DNA of 64,000 nucleotides from Ruminococcus callidus (GTDB lineage: Bacteria > Bacillota > Clostridia > Oscillospirales > Ruminococcaceae). Both the position numbers and the translations under genes were made by a program. This document shows, one piece after another, positions 1-8,866 of this stretch. The notes under the pieces were generated by a model. That model searched no databases, was not told the DNA's origin, and was given only the letters and a program-made list of their open reading frames with translations. Positions within the stretch are counted from its first letter, which is position 1, and each line of letters opens with the position of its first letter. The stretch is from assembly GCF_020709055.1 (NCBI RefSeq), contig NZ_JAJFCK010000014.1, forward strand, positions 1-64,000. Direction: 5' to 3'.

Positions 1-3000
1 CCGGCAGCTTGGACAGTGTTACGCTGCCCTTTGCATTGTCGGAAGTCCAGCTGATGGAGCTGCCGCTGTTGTCGATGCCCTCGGTGCTGCCGTTGCCGTA
101 GCTTCCGGTTACCTTGGACAGATCCTCGCCGTTGGTGCCGGTCAGCTTCAGGGTTGCGCCGGTCAGTTCTTCGCCGCCGCCGACTGCCTGCTTGCTGATG
201 GTCACGCCCGGTTTCAGATCGTCGAATACTGTGATGAGGTTATCGTTCTCGTTGTATTTATTATTCTGATTGTCGCCAACCTGTACGTTTTCAACCTTGC
301 CGTTTACCACGTCAAAGGTGATCTCGGTGGTCAGGTCATAGCCGTCCGGCGCAATCGTTTCCTCCAGCGTATACTTGCCGTCCGGAATCTGGTTCAGCTT
401 GATTGCCTTGTCGCCGGATGTCCATGTGATTTCCTTGGAGCCTTCCGTGTTACCCGAAATCTCGCCGTTTTCAGCAGTTACCTTGGACAGGTCTGCGCTG
501 CCGGTATAGGTCAGCTTCATGCTTGCGCCCGGCAGTTCCTTGGTGCTCTCGCCGTCCTTGCCCACCTTGACGATGGACACGCTGGAAGCGTCATCACGCA
601 CGGTCAAGCCGGCATCCTCTGTTTCCACGCTGGCGGTGCCAGTTGTGGTGACCTTGCCGTCTGTGATGGTGAATCGGAAGTCAGTGATGCAGGTGAATCC
701 ATCCGGTGCGGTCTTCTCGTGGAGGATATACTCGCCGTCCGGCAGATCATACAGTTCCACTGCCTTGTCGCCGGATGTCCATGTGATGGTCTTTGCATCG
801 CCGTGAGAAATGGTTCCTGTCTTTGCGGTCACGCCGGACAGGTCGCCATTGCTGCCTGCATAGGTCAGCGTCATTTCTGCGCCGGAGATTTCCTCCGTGC
901 CGCCCACTGCCTTCTTGCTGAAGTAGATGGTATCCTTGGCGCTGTCCTTCATGGTGATGTCGTTGCCGCTGATCTCGTAGCCCTCCGGTGTGGTGACTGC
1001 GCCAACCTTGCCGTTCTTAATGGTGAAGTTCAGCTTGGTGACAACCTCGTAGCCCTCCGGTGCAGCCACTTCCTCCATGGTATACTCGCCGTCCGGCAGA
1101 CCGGTAATGGCGGTCTTGACATCGCCGGACTCGAATTGCAGGGTGCTGTCGGTCTTGTCCAGCAGATTGCCGTCAACAGTTACCAGATCGGAGATCCACT
1201 TGCCGTCGTTCTTGGTGATGGTGATCTTTGCGCCCGGCAGCTCCTCGCTGTTGGCGATGTCCACCTTGTTGACGGTGAGCTGTGCACGGTTGATGACGGT
1301 GAGGCCGTCCTCTGTCAGGGCGAAGTTATCGCCGGAGATGGCGTTGCCCTTGGCATCGGTGGTCACGAAATAGCCCTCATCGCTGACTTCGAAAGTGATG
1401 GAAACAGGTGCAAATCCATCCATGTTCTCGGTCAGGGTGTACTTGCCGGCAGCCAGTCCGTCCTCCAGAACCTCGGCCGTTGTGCCGGATTTCCATGGCT
1501 TGGAATAGCCGTTGTCGCCGGTCAGGGTCATCTGGCAGCCTTCCATTGCATTGCCGGCAACGTCTACCTTGGCAATGGTGAGCTTCACCTTAGACTCGTT
1601 GGCATCGGTGATGGATTTCTGTCCCGGCACGCCGGTCTCCAGAATCACCTTTTCGTCTCCGCCGGAATAGGTTGCCAGATAGGTCTTGCCGTCGATGACG
1701 GTGGTCGTGTTGTTGCGAACGATTGCGCCCTCGTCATTCAGCTCAAAGACGTAGTAGACGATGGGCTTGCCTGTGCTGTCCTCTGCGGCCAGATTCTCGA
1801 AGGTCGTGCTGTTTCCAGCTGCCAGGTTGATCTTCTGTGCGTCGATGGTCTTGCCGTCCTTATCGGTTGCCTTGGCAAAGCCAGTCTGCACGCCGTTCTC
1901 GTCGTAGACTGCCGTGTAGAGTCCCACGGTGATCTCATGATCGGTGGTGGGCACGCCGTCAATGGTGGCGGTCTTGGTCACGGTGATCTTGGTCGGGTTC
2001 TCGGTGGAGTTGGTGATGACGCCGTTTGCAGAAGCTGCATCCCTGGTCAGGGTGATCTCCTGTCCGCCGCAGCCGTCATAGGCAACATAGAACGTCTTGT
2101 CCACGGTCGTGGTGGGATCCTTGACATCGGGAACAATGCTCATGGTAAACGAACCGCCTGCGTCAATGCGCTGGGTGCCGTTCATCTCAAAGACGTAGTA
2201 GGTTCCTGCTGCCAGCTGGTCAAAGGTGACCTCTCCGCCGGCGGTCACGGTCTTGGATGCGCCAACCTGTGTATAACCGTCTGCATCCTTGGTGAACAGT
2301 CCCACAGTGAAGCTGGGGCTGCCGGTGATATCGTCTGCATTGAGCACCTTGGAAACGGTGATGCTGTAGTTGATGGTTTCGGTATTGGTGATGGCTGCCT
2401 TACCGCCTGCCTGTACGGCTGCGGATACGGCAGAGGTGTAGTGAATGCCGTTGTCCGACGTGTAGGTGGTGAAATCGGTATCTGCCAGAACGCCGTTTGC
2501 ATTGGTTTCCAGCACGTAGAAGTCCACGCCCTTGGGCACGTCGGTGAAGGTCAGCGTCTGGCTGCCTGCCTCGGTGAAGGTCAGCGCCTGTACCGGCACT
2601 GCCTCATAGCGGACGTAGTCCTCTCCGCTCTTGGTGAAGAGTGCGAAGTAGAAGGTGTCGCCGGTCACGGAATCGCCCTCTGCTGCCAGTGTCTTGGTCA
2701 GAGTGATCTCGCCCACGTTCTTGGTATTCTTTACCGTCACGGTCTGCGCCTCAGCGGCACTCAGCGGGATGGTGTTATCTGTATAATCTGCGGTGTAATT
2801 CTGAATCTTGCTGCCCTTGGCATCGGTTTCCAGCAGGTAGATGTTATCGCTCTGATTCAGACTGGCTGCCTTCTGGATGGAAGCCAGATCGATGTCCTTC
2901 ATGGTGACAGATGCCTTGGTCTGTCCTGCCGGAATGGTCACGGAAACCACATCGCTCAGGCGCTTGCCGTAATTGGCATCGGCGAACAGTGCGAAATAGA

Positions 3001-6000
3001 AGGTGGCATCCTGTGTCTCTGCGGCGGTCAGTTCCTTGTTGACGGTCACATCAATGGTGGTGTCCGGTGTCTGTACCCAAACGCCGACCTTTGCCGGCTC
3101 TGCCACCATGACAGTGTCGCCCAGAACCTTCCGGTTCTGATAAGCGTAGGCAAAGCTGTTCCATGCGATGTTCTCCTCGCCGGTCTTTGCCACGTAGCTG
3201 GGAACGGTTGCGGTAAAGGTCACAATGACCTCATCGTTAGGTTCTACCACTGCGCCGGTCAGACGGAGGCGGAAGTTCACTGCGCCGTCTTTGTTCTGTG
3301 TCCAGCTCATGGCGTCGTTCTGTCCCAGCCAGTCCTTGGAGTACTCGTTCAGCGTTGCAGTCTTGTTGGTGGAGTAAGTGACATCGTAGGAAACGGCACT
3401 TCCGTTGACGGTGACCGACTGGATATCGCCCATGGTCACGCCAAAGGCAGAGTTTCTGTCATAGCCGGAAACCAGACCCAGGTCGCCCACATAGGGCAGA
3501 CGGTCGATGATGGTCATGTTCTCCACGTCTACCGGAGAGTTGTTCTTGACGTGCAGGGTGTACTTCACCTGCTCGCCCTGCATGCCCTGTACATAGTTGT
3601 GTGTGGGGTTGCGGCTCTCGCCGGTATCGGTCTTGGGGTCAGTATGGGGTGTGCCGTCGTGCCCGTGATTGGTATAGGTAATGGTCTTCCACGATTCGGT
3701 GGTCAGACCAACGATGTTATAGTTGGCATAGTTCCAGATCTGGGTGCCCTTTTCCTCACCGGCAACCACGCTGTCTACGGGATAGGTCTTGTTTGTGGAG
3801 GCGTAGCCCGTGTTGGTGATAACGCCCTCCTTTTCCTGACCAGCCTTGACAACGGTTGCAAACTGCACCACAATGGCGTAGTTGGGTTCTAGCTTGCCGC
3901 CGCTGATGCCTGTACCGGTCGCACCGGACAGATCCCATACCACGGAGCTGCCGGATGCGGCGGGATTGATCGCCGTACCGGAGCCGGTCACCAGTCCGGT
4001 GGATGCGTCAGTTGCAAACTTGCCGTCTGCATCCAGCTTGACGACAAAGTACTTTGCGGGGAAGCTGCTGCTGTCGTACTGGTAGCTGCCGGGCAGGTTA
4101 TCCGTCAGCGTCACGCCGGAAAGGCTCAGCTTGCCCAGCTCATCGCCGTTCAGCGTTGCCTTGCCGTCTGTGGTCTCGCCCTTACCATTATAAAGGACAG
4201 CCTGCCAGATCAGGGTGTCGCCGGCGGTGATATAGCCGTTCTCCACCTTCTGCACGTCGGCACTGGTGTAATCTGTGCCGGCATAGGAGGCTGCTGCCAG
4301 TTTTGCAAAGCCCGGCGCCGGTGTGATCTTCTTCAGGGTCACAGTCGCTTCGGCGTTGGGTGCCTTATCCTTGACCACGCTGCCGTTGTCCGTTGCCACC
4401 ACACGGGTTACCGTGTTGGTGAGTGCGGTGCTCTTGTCTGCGGTCTGGGACAGTTCTTCTGCCTTTGCCGCAGTGAGTACGGTCTGGTACGTGATCTTGA
4501 CGGAGCTGCTTCCGCCGTTCAGGGAGGAGTCAGAGGTGAAGGCGATGGTCAGTTCATTGCCATCCAGCTTCGAAGCCTCTGCGTCCAGCACACCATTGGT
4601 AATGGTAATTGCCTTGGACAGGTCAGAATCCGCCAGCGTCATGCCGTCCGGCAGAACGTCCGTCAGGGTGAACACATTGCCATAGTAGTTGGTGGCATCC
4701 TGAGAATCCGGACTGAGGGTAATGGTGTTGGTGAACTTCTGGGATTCCAGCTGTTCCTGCGTCAGATCGGAGATCTCCAGGGATGCCGGAGAAACGCTCT
4801 TTGCGGTGTTGAAGCTGAAATCATAGGGAACCTTGACGGATGTGGACGCATACGAACCAGTGGTTGCGCCCCACATACCGCTCTCCTTGTTCCATGCGCT
4901 CAAAGGATAGAACGCCACATAGTTGCGGTAGTAATTCGAGCCAGCGCCAGCCATGCTCATACTGTTCATTTCCGTCGTGTACTCGAACTCAATGTACTGT
5001 CCCGGCTCCAGCGTCAGCTTGTCTGCCGGAATCAGATAGCCCCAAGTTGCATTCGGGCTGGCGTCATTTCTCCAGTAGTACTGGCTCAGGTCGTCCAAAT
5101 CCCGATATGTGCCGGTGCAGGTAACGACCTTGCCTGTTGTCTGTCCGTCTGCTGCGGTCTGGCGGTACCAGCCGTCAGCGGTCTTCATACCCTTGACAGT
5201 CGCACCGGTCAGGTTGGTGAAGCGTACACGGAATGTCGCTTTCTGTCCGGCGGAGAAGCCCTGGAAACCGGACTTCACATTGTCCGATGCATCCACCAGC
5301 GTTTCGCCGGTCTCTGCGTCAATGATCCACTTCTCTGCCTGATAGTCGCCGGTGGTGTCCCGATTGGTTTCCACCTTGGGGGACTCGGCGGTCTTGCCGT
5401 TGTAACCGCAGGAGGCGGTATTGGCAATGGTATCCGTTGTGCCGGTCTTGACAGTACCAGTGATGGTCACGGTGATGATCTCGCCCTGTGCCAGATCCCA
5501 TGTGCCGTCATTGGTCACCTTATTGCCTGCTACCGAAACGCCTACGGTCTTGCCTGTGCTGCTGACAGCGGAGGCAGTGACGTTCTCCAGCGCATCCGGC
5601 ACGTTGTCCAGGAATGTTGCGCCGGAAACGGCAAGCTGGCCGTCATTGACGACCTCAACGGTATAGGTCAGGGTGTCCCCTGCCTGATAAGCGCTCTTAT
5701 CTGCCGACTTCTTCACGGTGACATGTGCAGACGGAGTTTCCGGCTGGATCGTCACGGTGTTTGTCTTTTTGCCGTCCACCGTTGCTGTGTTGGCAAAGCT
5801 GCCAGAGGCGGTGTCGGGGAGTGTGCCGGTGATGGTGATGGTCACGGTCTTGCCTGCCGGAACGTCCACTGCCGACGGCATTGCTGCCACGGTCTGTCCG
5901 TCTACGGCATAGGTGACATTGGTCAGCGGAAGTCCGCTGATGTCATCGGTGACCGGAACACCTGCGGCATCCCGGATGCCGGAGTTGTTGACGGAGATGG

Positions 6001-7522
6001 TGTAAGTCACGGTCTGTCCGGCAATGCCGGTGTAGTACTTCTGTCCCAGATTGCCGCCCTCATAGCTGACCAGACCGTTCTTGGTAGCGGTGATGACTGC
6101 CTCGTCCTTTTTCACGGTGATGGAATCCTTGGCGTTGGACTTGCCGTCCGTCACCTCGTTGGTCAGTGTGGTATTGTCGTCCGCATCCACGGTGCAAACA
6201 ACCTTTGCTGTCACGGTCTTGCCGCCGGCAACATCCCGGAAAGTCACCGAGTTGCCGGAAACCGTGCCGCCGTCCTCAGAGGTGATGCCGGTGATGGTCA
6301 TGCCTGCCGGAACTACATCGGTCAGCGTCACGTCCCCTGCGGCATCGCCGGTATTGGTGGCGGAGATGGTAAAGGCCACGCTGTCGCCCTTGACGTAATA
6401 CGCCTGCTTGTTGTCAGCGCTCTTGCCCAGCCGGAACGATGCCGGCTTCGGTGCGGTGACATTCAGCGAAACGTCGTTGCCGCCGATGGGCTGGAAGTCA
6501 TTGGAGCCGTAGGGCTTTCCGCTCACTGCCAGCGTATTCTTTACTGTACCGTTGTCCTTGCCCAGTGTCACGGTGCTGCTGTTCAGCGGGAGTGCCACGT
6601 TCAGACGAACGGCACCCATTTCCGCATTGGGGTTCTTGCTGCCAATCTCGAAAGAGATGTCCGCAGCTGTGCCGCCTGCTGCCGCACTGACTTTGAGTGT
6701 GCCCTCTTTAATGGTATACCCTGCATTGGCAGCGGCTGCCTTGACGGCGTTTTCAATGCCGCTCTGCGCACCGCCTGCAAAAGTAAGACCTGTCAGACTG
6801 ATGGTGTCCTGAAACCGCAGCGTTTCCACCCACTCCACGCCGGTTTTCTTGGTGGAGTTGTTGGATGCCGCACTCAGGGTGTAGTTCACCGTTGTGCCGG
6901 CAGTGATTTCGCTGCTGTTCAGCTGGGTCTTATCCTCCGACTTCGAGGCGTTCCACATCATCTCTGCCTTGGCGGTAATGGTGTTGCTGATGCTCTTTCC
7001 GTTGTCCGGACGCACCAGCTTGACCTCGGTCTTCTCTCCATTGGGCGTTTTGCCTGCCTGATACTTTGCCTGAAGCCGTATCACTTTGGTATCGCCGTTC
7101 TGGATGGAGAATTCGACATAGCGGTTTACGATGTTACCGCTCGCATCCTTTTCCACGTGCAGGGTGTAGCCGTTGTACACCGAGCCGTCTGTGAAGCCGT
7201 TTCCGGCAAAGTTCGGCAGAAGCAGATTCGAATCCGTAATGTAGATTTGATAAGTATCCACTTCGCCGGTCTGATTGACGTTGTTTCCGGAGATAGTCGC
7301 CATCAGATAGAACATGGCGCCGGACTCAGCCTCGTCAATCGGCTGGAATTTGTTGTCCCTGAACTCAACGCTTGCATTGGTCAGAACCAGCGGGTTTTGA
7401 TAGGTGCCGGTGCTGTCTGCCGATGCAAAGATGACGGATGGCAAGCACGCAATCAATACCATCGCTGCCAAGAAAACGCTGATCAGTCTTACACGAAATG
7501 ACTTCGTTTCTTTTGCATTCAT
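1..7522 (-). CDS. Giant secreted adhesin-like surface protein (N-terminal 2507 codons; C-terminus outside window)
   Basis: One minus-strand frame is open from ATG 7522 to the window edge. The ATG follows a GGAGGG ribosome site, and a signal peptide ends near FASA at residue 33. After an N-terminal adhesin-like part, residues of about 350-1500 contain repeated DUF11-type domains (motifs such as VTYTISVNNSG near residue 505 and VKYTLHVKNNS near 1320). Residues of about 1600-2000 hold CnaB-like repeats starting LTKTL, VSKVL and VTKTA. From about 2130 on there are SpaA/prealbumin-like repeats of about 120 residues with the E-box context YTLEE..APDGY (near residues 2156, 2275, 2393). These architectures are known from sortase-linked pilins and adhesins with isopeptide bonds. 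No LPXTG motif can be seen because the end is missing. Role inferred: cell-surface adhesion. Long open frames on the opposite strand are shadows. Confidence 0.9.
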   Translation of the reverse strand, partial: MNAKETKSFRVRLISVFLAAMVLIACLPSVIFASADSTGTYQNPLVLTNASVEFRDNKFQPIDEAESGAMFYLMATISGNNVNQTGEVDTYQIYITDSNLLLPNFAGNGFTDGSVYNGYTLHVEKDASGNIVNRYVEFSIQNGDTKVIRLQAKYQAGKTPNGEKTEVKLVRPDNGKSISNTITAKAEMMWNASKSEDKTQLNSSEITAGTTVNYTLSAASNNSTKKTGVEWVETLRFQDTISLTGLTFAGGAQSGIENAVKAAAANAGYTIKEGTLKVSAAAGGTAADISFEIGSKNPNAEMGAVRLNVALPLNSSTVTLGKDNGTVKNTLAVSGKPYGSNDFQPIGGNDVSLNVTAPKPASFRLGKSADNKQAYYVKGDSVAFTISATNTGDAAGDVTLTDVVPAGMTITGITSEDGGTVSGNSVTFRDVAGGKTVTAKVVCTVDADDNTTLTNEVTDGKSNAKDSITVKKDEAVITATKNGLVSYEGGNLGQKYYTGIAGQTVTYTISVNNSGIRDAAGVPVTDDISGLPLTNVTYAVDGQTVAAMPSAVDVPAGKTVTITITGTLPDTASGSFANTATVDGKKTNTVTIQPETPSAHVTVKKSADKSAYQAGDTLTYTVEVVNDGQLAVSGATFLDNVPDALENVTASAVSSTGKTVGVSVAGNKVTNDGTWDLAQGEIITVTITGTVKTGTTDTIANTASCGYNGKTAESPKVETNRDTTGDYQAEKWIIDAETGETLVDASDNVKSGFQGFSAGQKATFRVRFTNLTGATVKGMKTADGWYRQTAADGQTTGKVVTCTGTYRDLDDLSQYYWRNDASPNATWGYLIPADKLTLEPGQYIEFEYTTEMNSMSMAGAGSNYYRNYVAFYPLSAWNKESGMWGATTGSYASTSVKVPYDFSFNTAKSVSPASLEISDLTQEQLESQKFTNTITLSPDSQDATNYYGNVFTLTDVLPDGMTLADSDLSKAITITNGVLDAEASKLDGNELTIAFTSDSSLNGGSSSVKITYQTVLTAAKAEELSQTADKSTALTNTVTRVVATDNGSVVKDKAPNAEATVTLKKITPAPGFAKLAAASYAGTDYTSADVQKVENGYITAGDTLIWQAVLYNGKGETTDGKATLNGDELGKLSLSGVTLTDNLPGSYQYDSSSFPAKYFVVKLDADGKFATDASTGLVTGSGTAINPAASGSSVVWDLSGATGTGISGGKLEPNYAIVVQFATVVKAGQEKEGVITNTGYASTNKTYPVDSVVAGEEKGTQIWNYANYNIVGLTTESWKTITYTNHGHDGTPHTDPKTDTGESRNPTHNYVQGMQGEQVKYTLHVKNNSPVDVENMTIIDRLPYVGDLGLVSGYDRNSAFGVTMGDIQSVTVNGSAVSYDVTYSTNKTATLNEYSKDWLGQNDAMSWTQNKDGAVNFRLRLTGAVVEPNDEVIVTFTATVPSYVAKTGEENIAWNSFAYAYQNRKVLGDTVMVAEPAKVGVWVQTPDTTIDVTVNKELTAAETQDATFYFALFADANYGKRLSDVVSVTIPAGQTKASVTMKDIDLASIQKAASLNQSDNIYLLETDAKGSKIQNYTADYTDNTIPLSAAEAQTVTVKNTKNVGEITLTKTLAAEGDSVTGDTFYFALFTKSGEDYVRYEAVPVQALTFTEAGSQTLTFTDVPKGVDFYVLETNANGVLADTDFTTYTSDNGIHYTSAVSAAVQAGGKAAITNTETINYSITVSKVLNADDITGSPSFTVGLFTKDADGYTQVGASKTVTAGGEVTFDQLAAGTYYVFEMNGTQRIDAGGSFTMSIVPDVKDPTTTVDKTFYVAYDGCGGQEITLTRDAASANGVITNSTENPTKITVTKTATIDGVPTTDHEITVGLYTAVYDENGVQTGFAKATDKDGKTIDAQKINLAAGNSTTFENLAAEDSTGKPIVYYVFELNDEGAIVRNNTTTVIDGKTYLATYSGGDEKVILETGVPGQKSITDANESKVKLTIAKVDVAGNAMEGCQMTLTGDNGYSKPWKSGTTAEVLEDGLAAGKYTLTENMDGFAPVSITFEVSDEGYFVTTDAKGNAISGDNFALTEDGLTVINRAQLTVNKVDIANSEELPGAKITITKNDGKWISDLVTVDGNLLDKTDSTLQFESGDVKTAITGLPDGEYTMEEVAAPEGYEVVTKLNFTIKNGKVGAVTTPEGYEISGNDITMKDSAKDTIYFSKKAVGGTEEISGAEMTLTYAGSNGDLSGVTAKTGTISHGDAKTITWTSGDKAVELYDLPDGEYILHEKTAPDGFTCITDFRFTITDGKVTTTGTASVETEDAGLTVRDDASSVSIVKVGKDGESTKELPGASMKLTYTGSADLSKVTAENGEISGNTEGSKEITWTSGDKAIKLNQIPDGKYTLEETIAPDGYDLTTEITFDVVNGKVENVQVGDNQNNKYNENDNLITVFDDLKPGVTISKQAVGGGEELTGATLKLTGTNGEDLSKVTGSYGNGSTEGIDNSGSSISWTSDNAKGSVTLSKLP

Positions 7523-7743
7523 GAAGAAATCCCTCCGTTATTCTTTTTGATTTTTCCGGCTGGACGGGCATCCGCCCTCGTGCAGTTTCTCCGCCGGAAA
7601 GCAGCTCCGTCTGCCGTATCTCCGCACAATGTGCTTGCATCGCATTTGCACACATTGCGATACGGTTTTTTTCGGCGTTGCGCCGCCGATTTCAACAGAG
7701 CGGCAGCGGCTTCCCAATTCTTCGACAGGGAACCGCTGCGTTC
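7523..7743 (-). promoter_or_regulatory. 221-nt structured 5' leader of the giant surface protein gene
   Basis: This is the stretch between the promoter and the ATG. It contains a long hairpin at 7614-7665: outer stem CCGTAT/ATACGG, inner stem pairing CAATGTG with CACATTG. A run of T residues follows the hairpin on the plus side (7666-7672), so it could also stop plus-strand transcripts entering the gene. I could not match it to a known riboswitch class. No convincing protein gene lies in 7523-8068. Confidence 0.4.
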
Positions 7744-7749
7744 CTTTTC

Positions 7750-7778
7750 ATTATACAAGAAGCATTTTGAAATGTCAA
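7750..7778 (-). promoter_or_regulatory. Promoter of the giant surface protein gene
   Basis: Minus-strand TTGACA (7778-7773), 17-bp spacer, TATAAT (7755-7750). Both hexamers match the sigma-A consensus. Expected start is near 7743, giving a leader of about 220 nt. Confidence 0.85.
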
Positions 7779-7954
7779 TGGAGGCGGGGGGGATGCAAAA
7801 AAAATATACACTTTTAAAACGATTTCACCCCATTTTTCAAGACGTTCTCCCTTCCGGGTTCGCAATTTATCCACAAATAAAGCGGCATAAAAATAGCAGC
7901 GTCGCCGAGAATACGCTGCCTTTGAAATCCGTATTTCATTTTCCAAAAAACCAC

Positions 7955-7983
7955 TTGACATTTCGGTGCAAATGGCATATAAT
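7955..7983 (+). promoter_or_regulatory. Promoter of antitoxin RNA 1
   Basis: TTGACA 7955-7960, 17-bp spacer, TATAAT 7978-7983. Both hexamers are perfect. The following bases are nearly identical in all three units. Confidence 0.85.
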
Positions 7984-7989
7984 AAAAGA

Positions 7990-8082
7990 GAAGAGAGCAT
8001 ACCAGTAGACGGTCTGCTCCCAAGTGTTAGGTTAAGAAATAACCGTCCAAGTTCGCAGCTCGGGGCGGTTATTTCCGTTTGC
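7990..8082 (+). ncRNA. Putative antitoxin RNA 1 (antisense to toxin 1, tail to tail)
   Basis: Predicted from the strong promoter upstream and the hairpin at 8041-8070 (AACCGTCC pairing with GGGCGGTT, then a T-rich tract). It starts with a hairpin in which GCATACC pairs with GGTCTGC, followed by a CTCCC segment able to pair with the GGGAG ribosome site of toxin 1. Its 3' end overlaps the last codons and terminator of toxin 1. Length of about 90 nt is inferred; the exact ends are not known. The layout resembles RatA, SR4 and the par(pAD1) RNA II. Confidence 0.65.
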
Positions 8083-8167
8083 TATGGAAAATATCGCAGA
8101 TCAACGCAACGATTGTCACGATGAGGATGCTGTACTGAATCAAGTCTGACCAAGTTACATATTCCAT
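8069..8167 (-). CDS. Small hydrophobic toxin-like peptide 1 (32 aa)
   Basis: ATG 8167 follows GGGAG at 8 nt and the frame ends at TAA 8069. The peptide starts MEYVTWSDLIQ, has one membrane segment (about residues 9-26, rich in I, L and V) and ends with the basic tail HSKRK. Short size, one transmembrane segment and a lysine/arginine tail are typical of type I toxins such as TxpA, BsrG and Fst. I assign it by architecture, not by sequence match. The start of the paralogues (M, acidic residue, aromatic residue, VT, W or F, two residues, L) is shared. The ribosome site is locked in a leader hairpin (CTCCC 8190-8186 with GGGAG 8180-8176). The stop lies in the convergent terminator shared with antitoxin RNA 1. 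Confidence 0.7.
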   Translation of the reverse strand: MEYVTWSDLIQYSILIVTIVALICDIFHSKRK

Positions 8168-8290
8168 CACAATCACTCCCTTTCCGGGAGCGTGGATTCG
8201 ACCAGCCCGTCGCCCAAAGGAAATGGCGACGGCAGACTCGCCCAAGGATGGCGAGCCGCCTACCGTTTTCAGGTATGCCCTCAGAGTTCC

Positions 8291-8319
8291 AGGATACCAC
8301 ATCTGTCGAGGCTTGTCAA
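8291..8319 (-). promoter_or_regulatory. Promoter of toxin 1
   Basis: Minus-strand TTGACA (8319-8314), 17 bp, TATCCT (8296-8291), preceded by TGTGG. The predicted mRNA starts near 8284 with a leader of about 117 nt containing several hairpins. The -10 is weaker than in units 2 and 3. Confidence 0.75.
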
Positions 8320-8343
8320 ATTTGCGGAATGCTAAAAAAGCAC

Positions 8344-8372
8344 TTGACATTTCGGTGCAAATGGCATATAAT
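8344..8372 (+). promoter_or_regulatory. Promoter of antitoxin RNA 2
   Basis: TTGACA 8344-8349, 17-bp spacer, TATAAT 8367-8372. Spacer and downstream bases match those of unit 1. Confidence 0.85.
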
Positions 8373-8378
8373 AAAAGA

Positions 8379-8474
8379 GAAGAGAGCATACCAGTAGACG
8401 GTCTGCTCCCACTGTTTGAGTTAAAAAGATTTAACCGCCACAGTTTGCAGCTTGGGGCGGTTATTTCTTTTTCT
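8379..8474 (+). ncRNA. Putative antitoxin RNA 2
   Basis: Same design as antitoxin RNA 1: 5' hairpin GCATACC/GGTCTGC, then CTCCCACTGTT, which can pair with AACAGATGGGAG around the toxin 2 ribosome site (one bulged base), then a terminator hairpin at 8433-8462 followed by a T-rich run. The 3' part is antisense to the end of toxin 2. Ends are inferred. Confidence 0.65.
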
Positions 8475-8598
8475 TGTCATGGTGATTGTCGTTACTATTC
8501 TTATGGTTATAGTAAATGTACAAGATCAAGGTTGCCAGACTCAGCAGAAATCCGCCGAGTTCCAGCAGGTCACCAAACGTGACAAACTGATCCATCAT
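8461..8598 (-). CDS. Small hydrophobic toxin-like peptide 2 (45 aa)
   Basis: ATG 8598 (or the adjacent ATG 8595) lies 8 nt after GGAGG; the frame ends at TAA 8461. The peptide begins MMDQFVTFGDLLE, has a membrane segment (about residues 12-30) and a polar tail rich in N and H ending in five charged residues (DKKKK). It is a paralogue of peptides 1 and 3: the acidic-x-F-VT-aromatic start and leucine spacing agree, but the rest has diverged. The leader hairpin CTCCCACTGT/ACAGATGGGAG (8635-8608) hides the ribosome site, so translation probably needs leader processing or rearrangement. Assigned as a type I toxin by architecture and context. Confidence 0.7.
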   Translation of the reverse strand: MMDQFVTFGDLLELGGFLLSLATLILYIYYNHKNSNDNHHDKKKK

Positions 8599-8687
8599 AC
8601 CGATCACCTCCCATCTGTTACAATGACAGTGGGAGCAAAAATCAGAAGCAAGCCGCCTACCGTTTTCAGGTATGCCCTCAGAGCTTT

Positions 8688-8716
8688 AGTATACCACATC
8701 TGTCGAGGCTTGTCAA
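8688..8716 (-). promoter_or_regulatory. Promoter of toxin 2
   Basis: Minus-strand TTGACA (8716-8711), 17 bp, TATACT (8693-8688) with upstream TGTGG. Predicted start near 8681; leader about 83 nt. Confidence 0.8.
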
Positions 8717-8740
8717 ATTTGCGGAATGCTAAAAAAGCAC

Positions 8741-8769
8741 TTGACATTTCGGTGAAAATGGCATATAAT
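8741..8769 (+). promoter_or_regulatory. Promoter of antitoxin RNA 3
   Basis: TTGACA 8741-8746, 17-bp spacer, TATAAT 8764-8769. One spacer base differs from units 1 and 2. Confidence 0.85.
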
Positions 8770-8775
8770 AAAAGA

Positions 8776-8866
8776 GAAGAGGGCATACCAGTAGACGGTC
8801 TGCTCCCATAGATGGTTAAGGAATAACCGCCCAGGTGTAGCAGTCGGGGCGGTTATTTCCGTTTAT
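8776..8866 (+). ncRNA. Putative antitoxin RNA 3
   Basis: 5' hairpin GCATACC/GGTCTGC, then CTCCCATAGA, which matches TCGATGGGAG around the toxin 3 ribosome site at 9 of 10 positions. The terminator hairpin is at 8825-8854. The 3' end is antisense to the toxin 3 end. Ends are inferred. Confidence 0.65.

Larger units (their letters stand above)
7949..8319. repeat. Toxin-antitoxin repeat unit 1
   Basis: First of three tandem units with the same layout: plus-strand RNA promoter, shared terminator hairpin, minus-strand toxin ORF, toxin leader, minus-strand toxin promoter. Promoters, 5' hairpin and terminator are strongly conserved with units 2 and 3, while the ORF differs. Confidence 0.8.
8320..8716. 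repeat. Toxin-antitoxin repeat unit 2
   Basis: Second tandem unit. The 24-bp segment between the toxin 1 -35 and the antitoxin 2 -35 (8320-8343) recurs unchanged between toxin 2 and antitoxin 3 (8717-8740), which shows en-bloc duplication. Confidence 0.8.

Noticed and set aside
719..3892. Plus-strand open frame of 1057 codons opposite the giant adhesin
   Set aside because: Codon-aligned antisense shadow. The minus frame has signal peptide, CnaB/DUF11 motifs, promoter and ribosome site; the plus frame has none. The frame at 5723-7501 is rejected for the same reason.
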